A stretch of 36,265 nucleotides of DNA from Candidatus Bathyarchaeota archaeon (GTDB lineage Archaea; Thermoproteota; Bathyarchaeia; 40CM-2-53-6; RBG-13-38-9), in NCBI GenBank assembly GCA_026015185.1, contig JAOZGX010000101.1:1-36265 (forward strand), given 5' to 3'. Made by a program: the position numbers and the translations under genes. This document shows positions 16,602-23,866 of this stretch, one piece after another; position 1 is the first letter of the stretch; the number at the start of each line of letters is the position of its first letter. The notes below the pieces were generated by a model. The model ran no database searches and had not been told where the DNA came from. It saw only the letters and a program-made list of their open reading frames with translations.

Positions 16602-17225
16602 TTAAATTCTAAGATATTCAGCAAAGATACGACGTTGTGCTGCCCTTAAAACTTCTGATAATGTTGATATAGATATACCGAGTTTTTTAGCCAACTTTAA
16701 TGAATCTATCCTTTTAGGATAATCAAAGTATCCTGAAGAAAGTGCTTCACGAATGACCTCCTCTTGTCTTTCTGTTAGAATCCCTTTTCCACCTAATGCA
16801 GTAACTCTTTCTATCTTAACATCACAATCATATTCTTCAAGTCCTTCGCAAATCTTGCCCATAGTTTTATTGTTATCAGTTATAAGAAGCCATTTCATCC
16901 TGCCTTTATGAATGCTTACAGGATAGACCATGAAAGCTTTTGCTTTTATTAGCACATCGCATGCCTTGCATTTTACTACATCTACAAGGAAGGAAACCGT
17001 ACCATTCTTACGAGTCTTTACTTTTACATCACCGACAGATGGGTGTTTTCTAACCTCCTCAATAATGTCATCTAGATTTTTATCATCGCCCTCAACCGTA
17101 GCAAGTCCCCATCCACCTTTACCCGATTGCCCTCCAACTTGACAGGATATTTCAACATCGTATTTTTCAGAAATTAAAGTAACCCACAATTCGGGAATGC
17201 GAATATCGAGTAATGCTTCTATCAA
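16602..17225 (-). CDS. Bacterio-opsin activator-type transcriptional regulator (HTH_10)
   Basis: The 207-residue protein ends in an HTH_10 domain (about residues 153-207): LTERQEEVIREALSSGYFDY, then RIDSLKLAKKLGISISTLSEVLR, the form typical of the archaeal Bat/HTH_10 regulators. The N-terminal part (about 1-140) is a predicted alpha/beta ligand or sensor domain with VVKCKACDVL, whose CKAC pair might bind metal or sense redox. It begins with a TTG immediately after the TAG stop of the upstream methyltransferase gene, with AGGAAGAG inside that gene as ribosome binding site, so the two are co-translated. Regulation of the neighbouring methyltransferase and MBL genes is a reasonable guess. Confidence 0.85.
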   Translation of the reverse strand: MIEALLDIRIPELWVTLISEKYDVEISCQVGGQSGKGGWGLATVEGDDKNLDDIIEEVRKHPSVGDVKVKTRKNGTVSFLVDVVKCKACDVLIKAKAFMVYPVSIHKGRMKWLLITDNNKTMGKICEGLEEYDCDVKIERVTALGGKGILTERQEEVIREALSSGYFDYPKRIDSLKLAKKLGISISTLSEVLRAAQRRIFAEYLRI

Positions 17226-18113
17226 CTATCTCTTCCTACAAATATAGATCCCGTATCCTAGATATTTCTTCGTTTCCTTAAAGAGATTCGTAACTTGATT
17301 GGTCTTTTCCCTTATTGATTCGTCATAAATACTTTTTAAGGCAATTCTTGAGGTTGAGAATATACCTTCATTTCTAAGCATACTGCGGAAATTAAAATCT
17401 AGATCCCGAAGCTCCGTATTAACAACTTCTAGATCAGCTTGATTTAATAGATTTATCCAACCATCATGACATTCAGTATGAGCGCTTGCCTTACAAAGCA
17501 CATCTCTCACTTTTTGGACAATTTCTTCAGTAGGATTAGATTTCCAAGCTAATTCAATCACTCCAATAAAACCATTTTTGCGAACTTTTTTAGTAATCAT
17601 CTGAAGTGCTTTTGATTTGTTAGTGAATATTAATGTAGCTTGAATTATTGATCCATCAAATGTTCCATCCTGGAAAGGTAAATTCTGGATATCTGCGTAT
17701 CTGAAAGCTGTTTTATGAGTTAGATCCTCTTTATGCGCTAAAGAATTGGCCTTCATTAACAGACCATGATCCACATCCACTCCAATGACTTTACATCCGA
17801 ATCTTTTTGCTAGGAATGTGCTAGTACTGCCGCTACCACATCCTGCATCAAGTATTATCATATCTTCCAATATACCGCATTGTTCAGCTAGTATCTCAGT
17901 AGCATCCAAACCACCAGGATGTAATACTTTCATACCCAATCTCTTTGCCATGAACTTGAAAGTATCGCACTCATCAGGTTCACAGATACAGGCAGATTCA
18001 TATTTTTGTACTTGTTCCATTTTTGATTCAATATATATATATACAGGCTTGTCATTGTATAGATTTTCTCCCGAAGAATTTCGGGAATAATATAATTCTT
18101 TGTTTTTATGCAC
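17226..18113 (-). CDS. SAM-dependent class I methyltransferase
   Basis: The 295-residue frame has the class I motif I ILDAGCGSGSTSTFLAKRFG (about residues 86-105), motif II VIGVDVDHGLLMKA and motif III NLPFQDGTFDGSIIQATL. It resembles small-molecule methyltransferases of the cyclopropane/sterol-like group, without a clear substrate signature. The GTG at 18113 is the longest start; an ATG at 18020 (residue 32) starts a version that better fits the family, and neither has a good Shine-Dalgarno. The segment between contains a TATATATATA run that is also coding (VYIYIES). It is followed without gap by the HTH_10 regulator. A two-part motif shared with the MBL promoter lies upstream (18166-18203). 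Confidence 0.8.
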   Translation of the reverse strand: MHKNKELYYSRNSSGENLYNDKPVYIYIESKMEQVQKYESACICEPDECDTFKFMAKRLGMKVLHPGGLDATEILAEQCGILEDMIILDAGCGSGSTSTFLAKRFGCKVIGVDVDHGLLMKANSLAHKEDLTHKTAFRYADIQNLPFQDGTFDGSIIQATLIFTNKSKALQMITKKVRKNGFIGVIELAWKSNPTEEIVQKVRDVLCKASAHTECHDGWINLLNQADLEVVNTELRDLDFNFRSMLRNEGIFSTSRIALKSIYDESIREKTNQVTNLFKETKKYLGYGIYICRKR

Positions 18114-18165
18114 TTTGAGTTATAGATCTGAATTTGAAAAAGTTTGAAATAGGTTTCTAATAAAG

Positions 18166-18203
18166 GGGTGAGGGACTCCTACACATATCTACCAGTAAAA
18201 ATT
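18166..18203 (-). promoter_or_regulatory. Two-part promoter motif, copy 1 (upstream of methyltransferase gene)
   Basis: On the plus strand this reads GGGTGAG, 11 bases, then CATATCTACCAGTAAAAATT. Copy 2 at 19248-19284 has the same two blocks with 9 bases between them, and the second block differs at only about three places. In both, a TATA-like run (here CTTTATTAG on the minus strand, 18163-18155) begins 21 bases downstream of the AT-rich block. It is likely an activator site for minus-strand transcription. Confidence 0.45.
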
Positions 18204-18240
18204 CAAAACTATAGTATATATGCTCTGAAATTTTTTCATA

Positions 18241-19155
18241 TCAATTTGTATGAGGTGGTTCCAAACCTTCGATGAATCCTTTAGCCATGAACTCGACCGC
18301 TCTTTCACATACAGAGTCAGGAAAGATCGCTGAAGCATCCATTTCTGCCTTGATTTCTTTTAAGAGTTCCTCTTTTTTCGCGTTGTCTTTGTGCTTTTCA
18401 ACGATCTCAAAAAGCCTTTGATGAGTGGCAAGACTATCTTCTATAATAAGACTTGAATCATTCCCCATAACTACTCCAAAGTGTGAGAAGACTAAAAACT
18501 CCAGTTCTATAGAACTAATTTTTTCCATCGAAACTTGAAATTTTTGATAATTAAAACTAGGGTACATACAAGCTGGATATAATTGCATTGTCTTAGGTTT
18601 GAATAAGCCGATCAGATCGCCACAGAATAATGTTTTTCCAGAAGGTATGTAATATGTAATGTGATCAGAAGTATGACCAGGTGTATGAATTGCTTTTACA
18701 ATCTCTTTACCGATATTTATCTCTTCACCGTCTTGTAAACTTCGAATAGAAGTGATCTCTAAGGGCTTCATAGGAGTTGCATAATCTCCAAAGAGTTCTT
18801 TCCCACTATGGTAAATCTTTGAAGGTTCCATAAGTTGTTTTACCGAGTAGGGATGCATACAAACTGAAGCATTAGTAAGCTTCTCGAGTAAGCTAGCGCT
18901 ACTACCGGCATGATCGATATGTCTATGCGTTAAGAAAAGATAAAGTATCGAATCGAGATCAATTCCAAGCTTCTTAAGAGATTTCAATATCTCATTAGAG
19001 GAATTAGGCATTCCTGAATCAAAAATTGCACATTCCGATCCGTTCTTTAGAACAAGGATTCCAATCGATCTTCTCATGCCATGAGCAAAAGTATCAATAT
19101 AGAATAAATTTCTACTGAACTCTCCTGTTTCGCTATAGACTTCCATTAGATGCAT
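18241..19155 (-). CDS. Metallo-beta-lactamase-fold hydrolase
   Basis: The 304-residue protein has the full dinuclear metal set of the MBL fold: THRHIDHAG (HxHxDH, about residues 85-93), HTPGHTSDH with the third His, CGDLIG with the bridging Asp, and FSHFG with the last His. Family members hydrolyse thioesters, lactones, phosphodiesters and others, so the substrate is open. The C-terminal helical extension (about 240-304) is typical of glyoxalase II-like and SoxH-like forms. The ATG at 19155 or one at 19146, which has GGAAG nine bases upstream, is the start. It is divergent from the nitroreductase gene; a shared promoter motif is at 19248-19284. Confidence 0.85.
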   Translation of the reverse strand: MHLMEVYSETGEFSRNLFYIDTFAHGMRRSIGILVLKNGSECAIFDSGMPNSSNEILKSLKKLGIDLDSILYLFLTHRHIDHAGSSASLLEKLTNASVCMHPYSVKQLMEPSKIYHSGKELFGDYATPMKPLEITSIRSLQDGEEINIGKEIVKAIHTPGHTSDHITYYIPSGKTLFCGDLIGLFKPKTMQLYPACMYPSFNYQKFQVSMEKISSIELEFLVFSHFGVVMGNDSSLIIEDSLATHQRLFEIVEKHKDNAKKEELLKEIKAEMDASAIFPDSVCERAVEFMAKGFIEGLEPPHTN

Positions 19156-19247
19156 CTTCCACTTGATCTATTACAAATTTATGCTGTATAATAAGTTGAA
19201 TAAATTAGAACATGATTAGAATTTGAGATAGACCCATTATAGAACGA

Positions 19248-19284
19248 GGGTGAGAATACAGCGCATATTTACCTGTAAAAAATT
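19248..19284 (-). promoter_or_regulatory. Two-part promoter motif, copy 2 (upstream of MBL hydrolase gene)
   Basis: GGGTGAG, 9 bases, then CATATTTACCTGTAAAAAATT. A TATA-like CTATAAT run on the minus strand lies about 21 bases downstream (about 19243-19232), the same spacing as in copy 1. The site is also in the promoter region of the divergent nitroreductase gene. Confidence 0.45.
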
Positions 19285-19405
19285 GACTATCTCTTAATTT
19301 TCCATATTCCTTATTACATGCGATATTTCATTTAGTAGGGATATTTCTTTTTAATAAGAAAAAGATAGTAAATAGGTTTTCATAAAGAACGGATGGATAA
19401 AGTTC

Positions 19406-19990
19406 TTGGATGTCTTTGAGACTATAAAGAAAAGAAAGTCTGTTAGGTCATATAAACCAATACCAATTCCAGAAGAATCCTTAATTAAGGTCATAGAAGC
19501 CGCCAGAATGACGCCCTCGGCTGGTAACATCCAACCATGGCACTTCATTATGATAAAAGACGAAGATAAAAGAAAGAGAATTGCTAAAGGTTGCAGATAT
19601 GGAAAGTTTCTAAGCGAATCACCAATAATAATCGTAGCTTGCGGGAATAAGAAAACATCTCCACATTGGTATGTTATAGACACAGCGATAGCTTTAGAGC
19701 ATCTTGTTTTGGCAGCAACGGATATAGGACTCGGAACCTGCTGGATTGGAAATTTCAATCAAGAAGATATACGTAAAATGTTGAGAATTCCTAAGAAATT
19801 TGAGGTCATAGCATTGATGGCTCTAGGATATCCATATAAGAAGGTGGATATAGTAGCCAGACTACTTCACTTTATAAGACCTAGAAAAAAAATAAACGAA
19901 ATACTATCCTTGGAAAATTATAGCGAAAAACTAGCAGTTCCTTTCAACACAGAATCCAACAAGGTACGTACTAGCGCGCGTACAGTATAG
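19406..19990 (+). CDS. Nitroreductase-family flavoprotein
   Basis: The 194-residue protein has the FMN-binding signature of nitroreductases: RKSVRSYKP at the N-terminus (Arg contacts on FMN phosphate), AARMTPSAGNIQPWHF, and the C-terminal part ALEHLVLAATDIGLGTCWIGNF, then ALGYP. Such proteins are NAD(P)H-dependent oxidoreductases for quinones, nitro compounds or flavins. The start is a TTG without a strong Shine-Dalgarno. The last codons, encoding SARTV, are formed by an alternating GC tract at 19974-19980, so the C-terminus may have been extended by an inserted or evolving element. It is divergent from the MBL gene. Confidence 0.85.
   Translation: MDVFETIKKRKSVRSYKPIPIPEESLIKVIEAARMTPSAGNIQPWHFIMIKDEDKRKRIAKGCRYGKFLSESPIIIVACGNKKTSPHWYVIDTAIALEHLVLAATDIGLGTCWIGNFNQEDIRKMLRIPKKFEVIALMALGYPYKKVDIVARLLHFIRPRKKINEILSLENYSEKLAVPFNTESNKVRTSARTV
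19972..19980. repeat. Alternating GC tract inside the last codons of the nitroreductase gene
   Basis: TAGCGCGCG, followed by TAC, lies 8 to 18 bases before the end of the stop codon at 19990. It codes for the last residues of the protein and belongs to the gene-end element family. Confidence 0.6.
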
Positions 19991-20120
19991 ATAACTCTTA
20001 AAATATGAAATATTTTTTCAAGATTCTAAGCACTATACTCTATGCATGCCTAGACTGAGATATGAATAAAAGTTGGTTCTCTGATATCTTAAATATCACC
20101 TTTTCAGGAAATTAGTAAAT

Positions 20121-20789
20121 ATGAAAAAGAGTATATTCCTTGGTTTTCTAGTTATTTGCTCAACTATCCTTCCATTATATCAAGTCAATTCAATTGATGA
20201 GCAATATGTTCGGCGTTTCAACTGGAATGCTAGGACTATTATATCAGGGGAGGAAGATAAGGCGCTTTCACCTTTATACTCCTATCCTGTTTCCTATAGA
20301 GATGTATGGCCTCAAGAGTTAGAAGTAAGAATAAAGGTACATAACTTAGGTCCAGGAGATACTGCATTTTCCTTAATTGTTGATATTTTTGTCCCTAAGG
20401 GACCAAGCTATCAATACAAAGTTAGTTACGGTTTGTTAGAAGAAGGATTTGATGATTACGTGGGCTTCTACTATTTCTTTGCTGAAGATTATTTCCTCAT
20501 TGATCCAACTGGAATACCATACTTTGAGAAGGATGGAACGCACATTGATAAGGCCATTCATATATTCGAAGGTGAAGAATTCAATATTCAGATATCAGTT
20601 AGGACGCAGGAACCCAACGCCTTTCTTAATATTGAAACTGGGGAGCTTAAATTAATGGTAAATAATATGGGAGAGCCTGTCCCTGAATTTTCAGAATATG
20701 TGGTCCCATTAACTCTTTCAATAGTTTTAACTTATTTTATAGTTAGAAAATTTAACCAAAGTAAAATATCACGCTTCGATTTACGATAA
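20121..20789 (+). CDS. Secreted surface protein with a C-terminal PEF-CTERM-like anchor
   Basis: The 222-residue protein has an N-terminal signal peptide (MKKSIFLGFLVICSTILPLYQ) and a beta-rich outside domain (about residues 35-180) with no recognised family. It ends with VPEFSEYVVPLTLSIVLTY followed by a basic FIVRKF tail. A PEF motif, a hydrophobic helix and a basic tail are the layout of PEF-CTERM sorting signals processed by archaeosortases in methanogens. I see no archaeosortase in this window. Without cleavage the protein would simply be anchored by its C-terminal helix. The extracellular part contains LEVRIKVHNLGPGDTAFSLIVDIF, suggesting a CARDB- or Ig-like fold. Confidence 0.65.
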   Translation: MKKSIFLGFLVICSTILPLYQVNSIDEQYVRRFNWNARTIISGEEDKALSPLYSYPVSYRDVWPQELEVRIKVHNLGPGDTAFSLIVDIFVPKGPSYQYKVSYGLLEEGFDDYVGFYYFFAEDYFLIDPTGIPYFEKDGTHIDKAIHIFEGEEFNIQISVRTQEPNAFLNIETGELKLMVNNMGEPVPEFSEYVVPLTLSIVLTYFIVRKFNQSKISRFDLR

Positions 20790-20927
20790 ATATCGAATGC
20801 GAGCTAGGGATTTATCATTTCCTTTAATTCAATGCATAATTTGTTTCAGATTTTGCAATTAAGAATTAACAATTGTAGGTATGGATTTTTTGGATTACTC
20901 CGATTACAAGCTCATTAATGCTTAGTT

Positions 20928-21014
20928 TCAACTTCTTTTATCAAAAGTCTCCTCATAAACAACTTTCTTTTCTTTTTTAGCCTTTTCATTACATGGCAAG
21001 CATTCGATACACAT
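20928..21014 (-). CDS. 28-residue CxxCxxC microprotein
   Basis: A short frame on the minus strand starts at ATG (21014) with a strong GAGGTGA Shine-Dalgarno seven bases upstream (21028-21022). It encodes MCIECLPCNEKAKK, followed by fourteen more residues rich in Lys and Glu and ending in Lys-Arg-Ser. C2, C5 and C8 are spaced CxxCxxC, a likely metal or Fe-S ligand set. It is divergent from the HxlR-type regulator, with 92 bp between starts carrying two dyads. I infer that it is a real small gene because of the Shine-Dalgarno, the cysteine spacing and the divergent layout; no homologue is known to me. Confidence 0.6.
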   Translation of the reverse strand: MCIECLPCNEKAKKEKKVVYEETFDKRS

Positions 21015-21056
21015 TATTTTTTCACCTCAATAATTATTAACCTAGAGAAAGCATTT

Positions 21057-21098
21057 AAACTATAAAGTTTGTAGTAATATAGCTACTATTATTATAGT
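21057..21098. promoter_or_regulatory. Two dyads in the divergent promoter of the regulator and the microprotein
   Basis: AAACT-ATAA-AGTTT (21057-21070) and ACTAT-TATT-ATAGT (21085-21098) each have 5-bp arms with 4-bp spacers and are centred 28 bp apart. The first overlaps a TATA-like CTATAAAG suitably placed for the regulator gene that starts at 21107, and the second lies at the expected transcription start. They are good candidates for operators of the HxlR-type protein. Confidence 0.5.
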
Positions 21099-21106
21099 GA
21101 CTAAAT

Positions 21107-21469
21107 ATGAAAAAGAAAACTAATGACAAATGTATCTCAGATTTAACAGAGGAGGAAATTTGTTTATGCCCTCTAGAAGGAGTTATTAATGTCGTAAGTA
21201 GAAAATGGGCATTGCAGATTATTGCTATTATTGGAAACAACAAGAATCCAAGATATAATGCCATCTTGGAGAGGCTCGGTAATGTGAGTCCTAAGATTTT
21301 AGCAGATCGATTAAAGGAGTTGGAGAAGTGGGGATTGATTGAAAGGAGGGTTTATGCAGAGGTACCTCCGCGGGTAGAATATTCATTAACAGAAAAAGGT
21401 GAAGAACTCAGAAACGCAATCATGCCCCTAATGAGATGGATTTCCAAAAATAATATTATCATAAAATAA
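21107..21469 (+). CDS. HxlR-type winged-helix transcriptional regulator
   Basis: The 120-residue protein has the HxlR family layout: LCPLEGVINVVSRKWALQII (about residues 20-39), FGELxxxxxxISxxxLxxRL-type sequence here read as RYNAILERLGNVSPKILADRLKELEKWGLIERR, and the wing PPRVEYSLTEKGEEL. C21 stands where HypR-like members keep their redox-sensing cysteine; C9 and C19 are extra. Family members sense thiol-reactive chemicals such as aldehydes and quinones. The gene is divergent from the CxxCxxC microprotein and upstream of the membrane protein, methyltransferase and HgcA-like genes. It starts at an ATG without Shine-Dalgarno, so it may be leaderless. Confidence 0.88.
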   Translation: MKKKTNDKCISDLTEEEICLCPLEGVINVVSRKWALQIIAIIGNNKNPRYNAILERLGNVSPKILADRLKELEKWGLIERRVYAEVPPRVEYSLTEKGEELRNAIMPLMRWISKNNIIIK

Positions 21470-21642
21470 GATTGACGCTTCCATTAATTGTGTTATAAGT
21501 ATTTCCTCAGATCAGTTGTTCGAGTCGTCTTCTCGTCCTTTTTGATCGTACTCAGCCTATAGTTAAAGCAAATACAAATTAACCCATGATCCTATACATC
21601 AATTTTAATATCTCAAATATTCATAATTTTGAATAGATAGAT

Positions 21643-21981
21643 TTGAACAAAATTAAATCAGATTTTCTTATTGTAGCATGTATTCTTGTTTCAATTTTTG
21701 TTATTGTATTCACACTTCTCTATAAGGCTCAGGTCTTATACTCTAGGCCTGCATTTGCTCCCATAGGTATCTACTTAGGATACCTGGTGGTTCTCGGCAT
21801 CCTCAGTTTTTTCGCAACTTATGGTTTACTTCCCATAGGACTTGTAGTTGTCTCGTTTGTAGTTGCGTTACGTGTAAAGAATAGGAAGTTGAAAATAATC
21901 ATGATTGTTACGTCTTTAGGTTTTCTAGTTTTTGTTATAGCTGGTGCTTTAGCTTTCTTTCTCAGGAGCGCGCGCGCTTAA
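21643..21981 (+). CDS. Small membrane protein, 112 residues, unknown family
   Basis: The protein has three to four hydrophobic helices (about residues 7-27, 41-60, 62-78 and 86-107). I recognise no family and see no catalytic or metal motifs. It starts at a TTG. The last codons, RSARA, are written by the alternating GC palindrome at 21966-21978, leaving the stop immediately after the palindrome. It lies 53 bp before the methyltransferase gene on the same strand, so it may be the first gene of an operon with the methyltransferase and the HgcA-like corrinoid protein. A partner or transporter role is only inference. Confidence 0.65.
   Translation: MNKIKSDFLIVACILVSIFVIVFTLLYKAQVLYSRPAFAPIGIYLGYLVVLGILSFFATYGLLPIGLVVVSFVVALRVKNRKLKIIMIVTSLGFLVFVIAGALAFFLRSARA
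21966..21978. repeat. 12-bp perfect GC palindrome at the end of the membrane protein gene
   Basis: GAGCGCGCGCGCT lies just before the TAA stop at 21979-21981. AGCGCGCGCGCT is a perfect palindrome and the same 13 bases recur at 27988-28000. Confidence 0.75.
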
Positions 21982-22034
21982 TTATGAGTGAATTGTTACT
22001 TGTTACAATGTCCTAAATTCTAGAGGATATTCAA

Positions 22035-22694
22035 ATGGCTACATATGTTTTAATGAGGATTCTGGAATCAGCTCCAAAAAGATATGACAGGGGTATTCGA
22101 ATCCTTAAGTTTGGTAAACTGGATCTGGCATACGATCGTATGATGTCTTATGTAGAAGAAGAAGATAAGGTACTTGATCTTGGTTGCGGAACTGGAGCAT
22201 TGTCTTTAAGGGCCGCCAAAAAGGGTGCAAACGTGAAAGGCATAGATGTAAACTCTCAAATGTTAGAAATTGCAAAAAAGCGGGTGGTTGAAGCTAATCT
22301 TACACGAAACCTAGAGTTATGTGAGATGGGTGTTGCTGAGATTGCTAAAGAAAAATCAGAGAGCTATGATGTGGTTATGGCGGGTCTCTGTTTCTCTGAA
22401 TTAACTAAGGATGAATTAATCTATGCTCTTAAAGAGGTTAAAAGAATCTTAAAACCAGAGGGATTTCTTCTCATTACAGATGAAGTTGTACCTAAGACTA
22501 TCTTTAAAAGGGCACTTAATTATCTGATAAGATTTCCTCTCGTAATAATTACCTACCTGATTACACAATCGATTACAACGCCAATAAAAGGCTTGCAAGA
22601 ATTGGTGAAAGAAGAAGGATTGTTAGTAGAATCAATCAAGTTGAATGAAATAGAGAATTTTATTGAGCTAGTAGGAAAAAAATCAAAAGAGTAA
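22035..22694 (+). CDS. SAM-dependent class I methyltransferase coupled to the HgcA-like gene
   Basis: The 219-residue protein has motif I VLDLGCGTGALSLRAAKKG (about residues 46-64), motif II VKGIDVNSQMLEIA, motif III ESYDVVMAGLCFSELT, and LKPEGFLLITDEVVPK as the post-III strand. The C-terminal third has a hydrophobic segment, FPLVIITYLITQSITT, suggesting membrane association. The ArsM-type conserved cysteines are not evident, so an arsenic substrate is not supported. A GAGGAT Shine-Dalgarno precedes the ATG. The next gene, for the HgcA-like corrinoid protein, starts 5 bp after its stop, so the two are very likely translationally linked and work together. Confidence 0.85.
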   Translation: MATYVLMRILESAPKRYDRGIRILKFGKLDLAYDRMMSYVEEEDKVLDLGCGTGALSLRAAKKGANVKGIDVNSQMLEIAKKRVVEANLTRNLELCEMGVAEIAKEKSESYDVVMAGLCFSELTKDELIYALKEVKRILKPEGFLLITDEVVPKTIFKRALNYLIRFPLVIITYLITQSITTPIKGLQELVKEEGLLVESIKLNEIENFIELVGKKSKE

Positions 22695-22699
22695 GTGAG

Positions 22700-23866
22700 A
22701 TGAATTCCTTCAATTATATCTTAGTAAATATAATTGAAACTTTATTGAGAATGCTTCCATTCCCATGTAAAACAGGTTTGATTAGAATCGGAAATCCAAA
22801 TAGAAATTCACCTGTTTTCCTAACATGCAATTACCATTTAACTGTAGAAAGAGTAAAGAGAGCATTAAAGGGAATAGATGCTTTTCTTCTTGTAGCTAAT
22901 AGCAGGGGAGTCAATGTATGGTGTGCGGCTACAGGGGGACTTTTCACAAGTCATGATGTTATTTCAGTATTAAAAACAAGTGGAATTGAAGGATTTGTAG
23001 AACATAGAAATGTGATAATGCCTCAGTTAGCTGCTACTGGCATTGAACCTAAAATTATACAGAAAAGGACTGGATGGAAGTCAATTTGGGGGCCAGTTTA
23101 TGCTAAAGATATACGTCATTTTATGGAAAATACTTTCAAAAAGACTCTACAAATGCGGGAAGTCAGATTTCCATTATCACAACGAATAGAGATGGCAATA
23201 GCTTGGGCTTTTCCAATCTCTGTAATTTTGTCTCTTACCATGATCCCTCTATGGCGTGAAGCAATTTTCTTTTTGATTCTCTTAATTTGGGGATTGTCTT
23301 TGGCAATCTTCCTAACTTTTCCTTTCTACACTCATCTGCTAAGTTCAAAAGGAAGAAGGATCGGCTTTGTTTTTTTCGACTTTGGCAGAGGGGGATTTCA
23401 GCTGATATTATGGGGCATTCTAACGCTTTGTCTAGTTGCCTATAAAATTATGGTTGTTGATTTAAATTGGGTATCCATTTTCCACTGGGGATTAATTTTT
23501 TTCATTGTTGTTTTGGTTGTAAGCCTTGATTTAATGGGTAGCACGCCCATATACAAGAGTGGATTACATGAAGATAGATTGTTGAATATAATCCTTAATA
23601 GGAAAAAATGCAAAGGTGCTGGATTCTGTGAGCAGATTTGTCCGAGGAATTGCTATGAATTGGACAAGATAAGAAAAATAACAACAATATCGAGGGCAGA
23701 TCAATGTGTTCAATGTGGTGCTTGTATCGTTCAATGTCCTTTTGATGCTTTGTATTTTAAAAATCCACGAGCGGAGATAATATTACCTGAGACTATTAGA
23801 AAATTTAAATTAAATATGATGGGTAAACGTTCGGTGCGAGCTAGTATGAAAAAAATGGAAACATAG
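22700..23866 (+). CDS. HgcA-HgcB fusion-like corrinoid membrane protein with C-terminal di-cluster ferredoxin
   Basis: The 388-residue protein has three parts. Residues about 20-160 match the corrinoid-binding domain of HgcA/CFeSP: IGNPNRNSPVFLTCNYHLT, FLLVANSRGVNVWCAATGG with Cys75 at the place of the cobalt-ligating cysteine, then EHRNVIMPQLAATGIEP, RTGWKSIWGPV and MREVRFPLSQR. Residues about 165-280 hold four membrane helices. Residues about 300-350 form an HgcB-like ferredoxin with C304, C310, C314, C318 and C336, C339, C342, C346. The first cluster lacks the usual second cysteine (A307) but has C318. True mercury-methylating HgcA has N(V/I)WCAAGK; here it is NVWCAATGG. Fused forms are known from Thermococci, but methylation activity has not been shown for the fused type. 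Function is therefore an open corrinoid methyl transfer. Confidence 0.85.
   Translation: MNSFNYILVNIIETLLRMLPFPCKTGLIRIGNPNRNSPVFLTCNYHLTVERVKRALKGIDAFLLVANSRGVNVWCAATGGLFTSHDVISVLKTSGIEGFVEHRNVIMPQLAATGIEPKIIQKRTGWKSIWGPVYAKDIRHFMENTFKKTLQMREVRFPLSQRIEMAIAWAFPISVILSLTMIPLWREAIFFLILLIWGLSLAIFLTFPFYTHLLSSKGRRIGFVFFDFGRGGFQLILWGILTLCLVAYKIMVVDLNWVSIFHWGLIFFIVVLVVSLDLMGSTPIYKSGLHEDRLLNIILNRKKCKGAGFCEQICPRNCYELDKIRKITTISRADQCVQCGACIVQCPFDALYFKNPRAEIILPETIRKFKLNMMGKRSVRASMKKMET

Noticed and set aside
18026-18045. TATATATATA run as a promoter for the methyltransferase gene
   Set aside because: It is too close (under 20 bp) to the internal ATG at 18020 and is in frame as coding sequence; a TATA-like box further upstream fits better.
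22035-22694. ArsM-type arsenite methyltransferase
   Set aside because: The conserved ArsM cysteines are not evident; only the generic class I methyltransferase motifs are.
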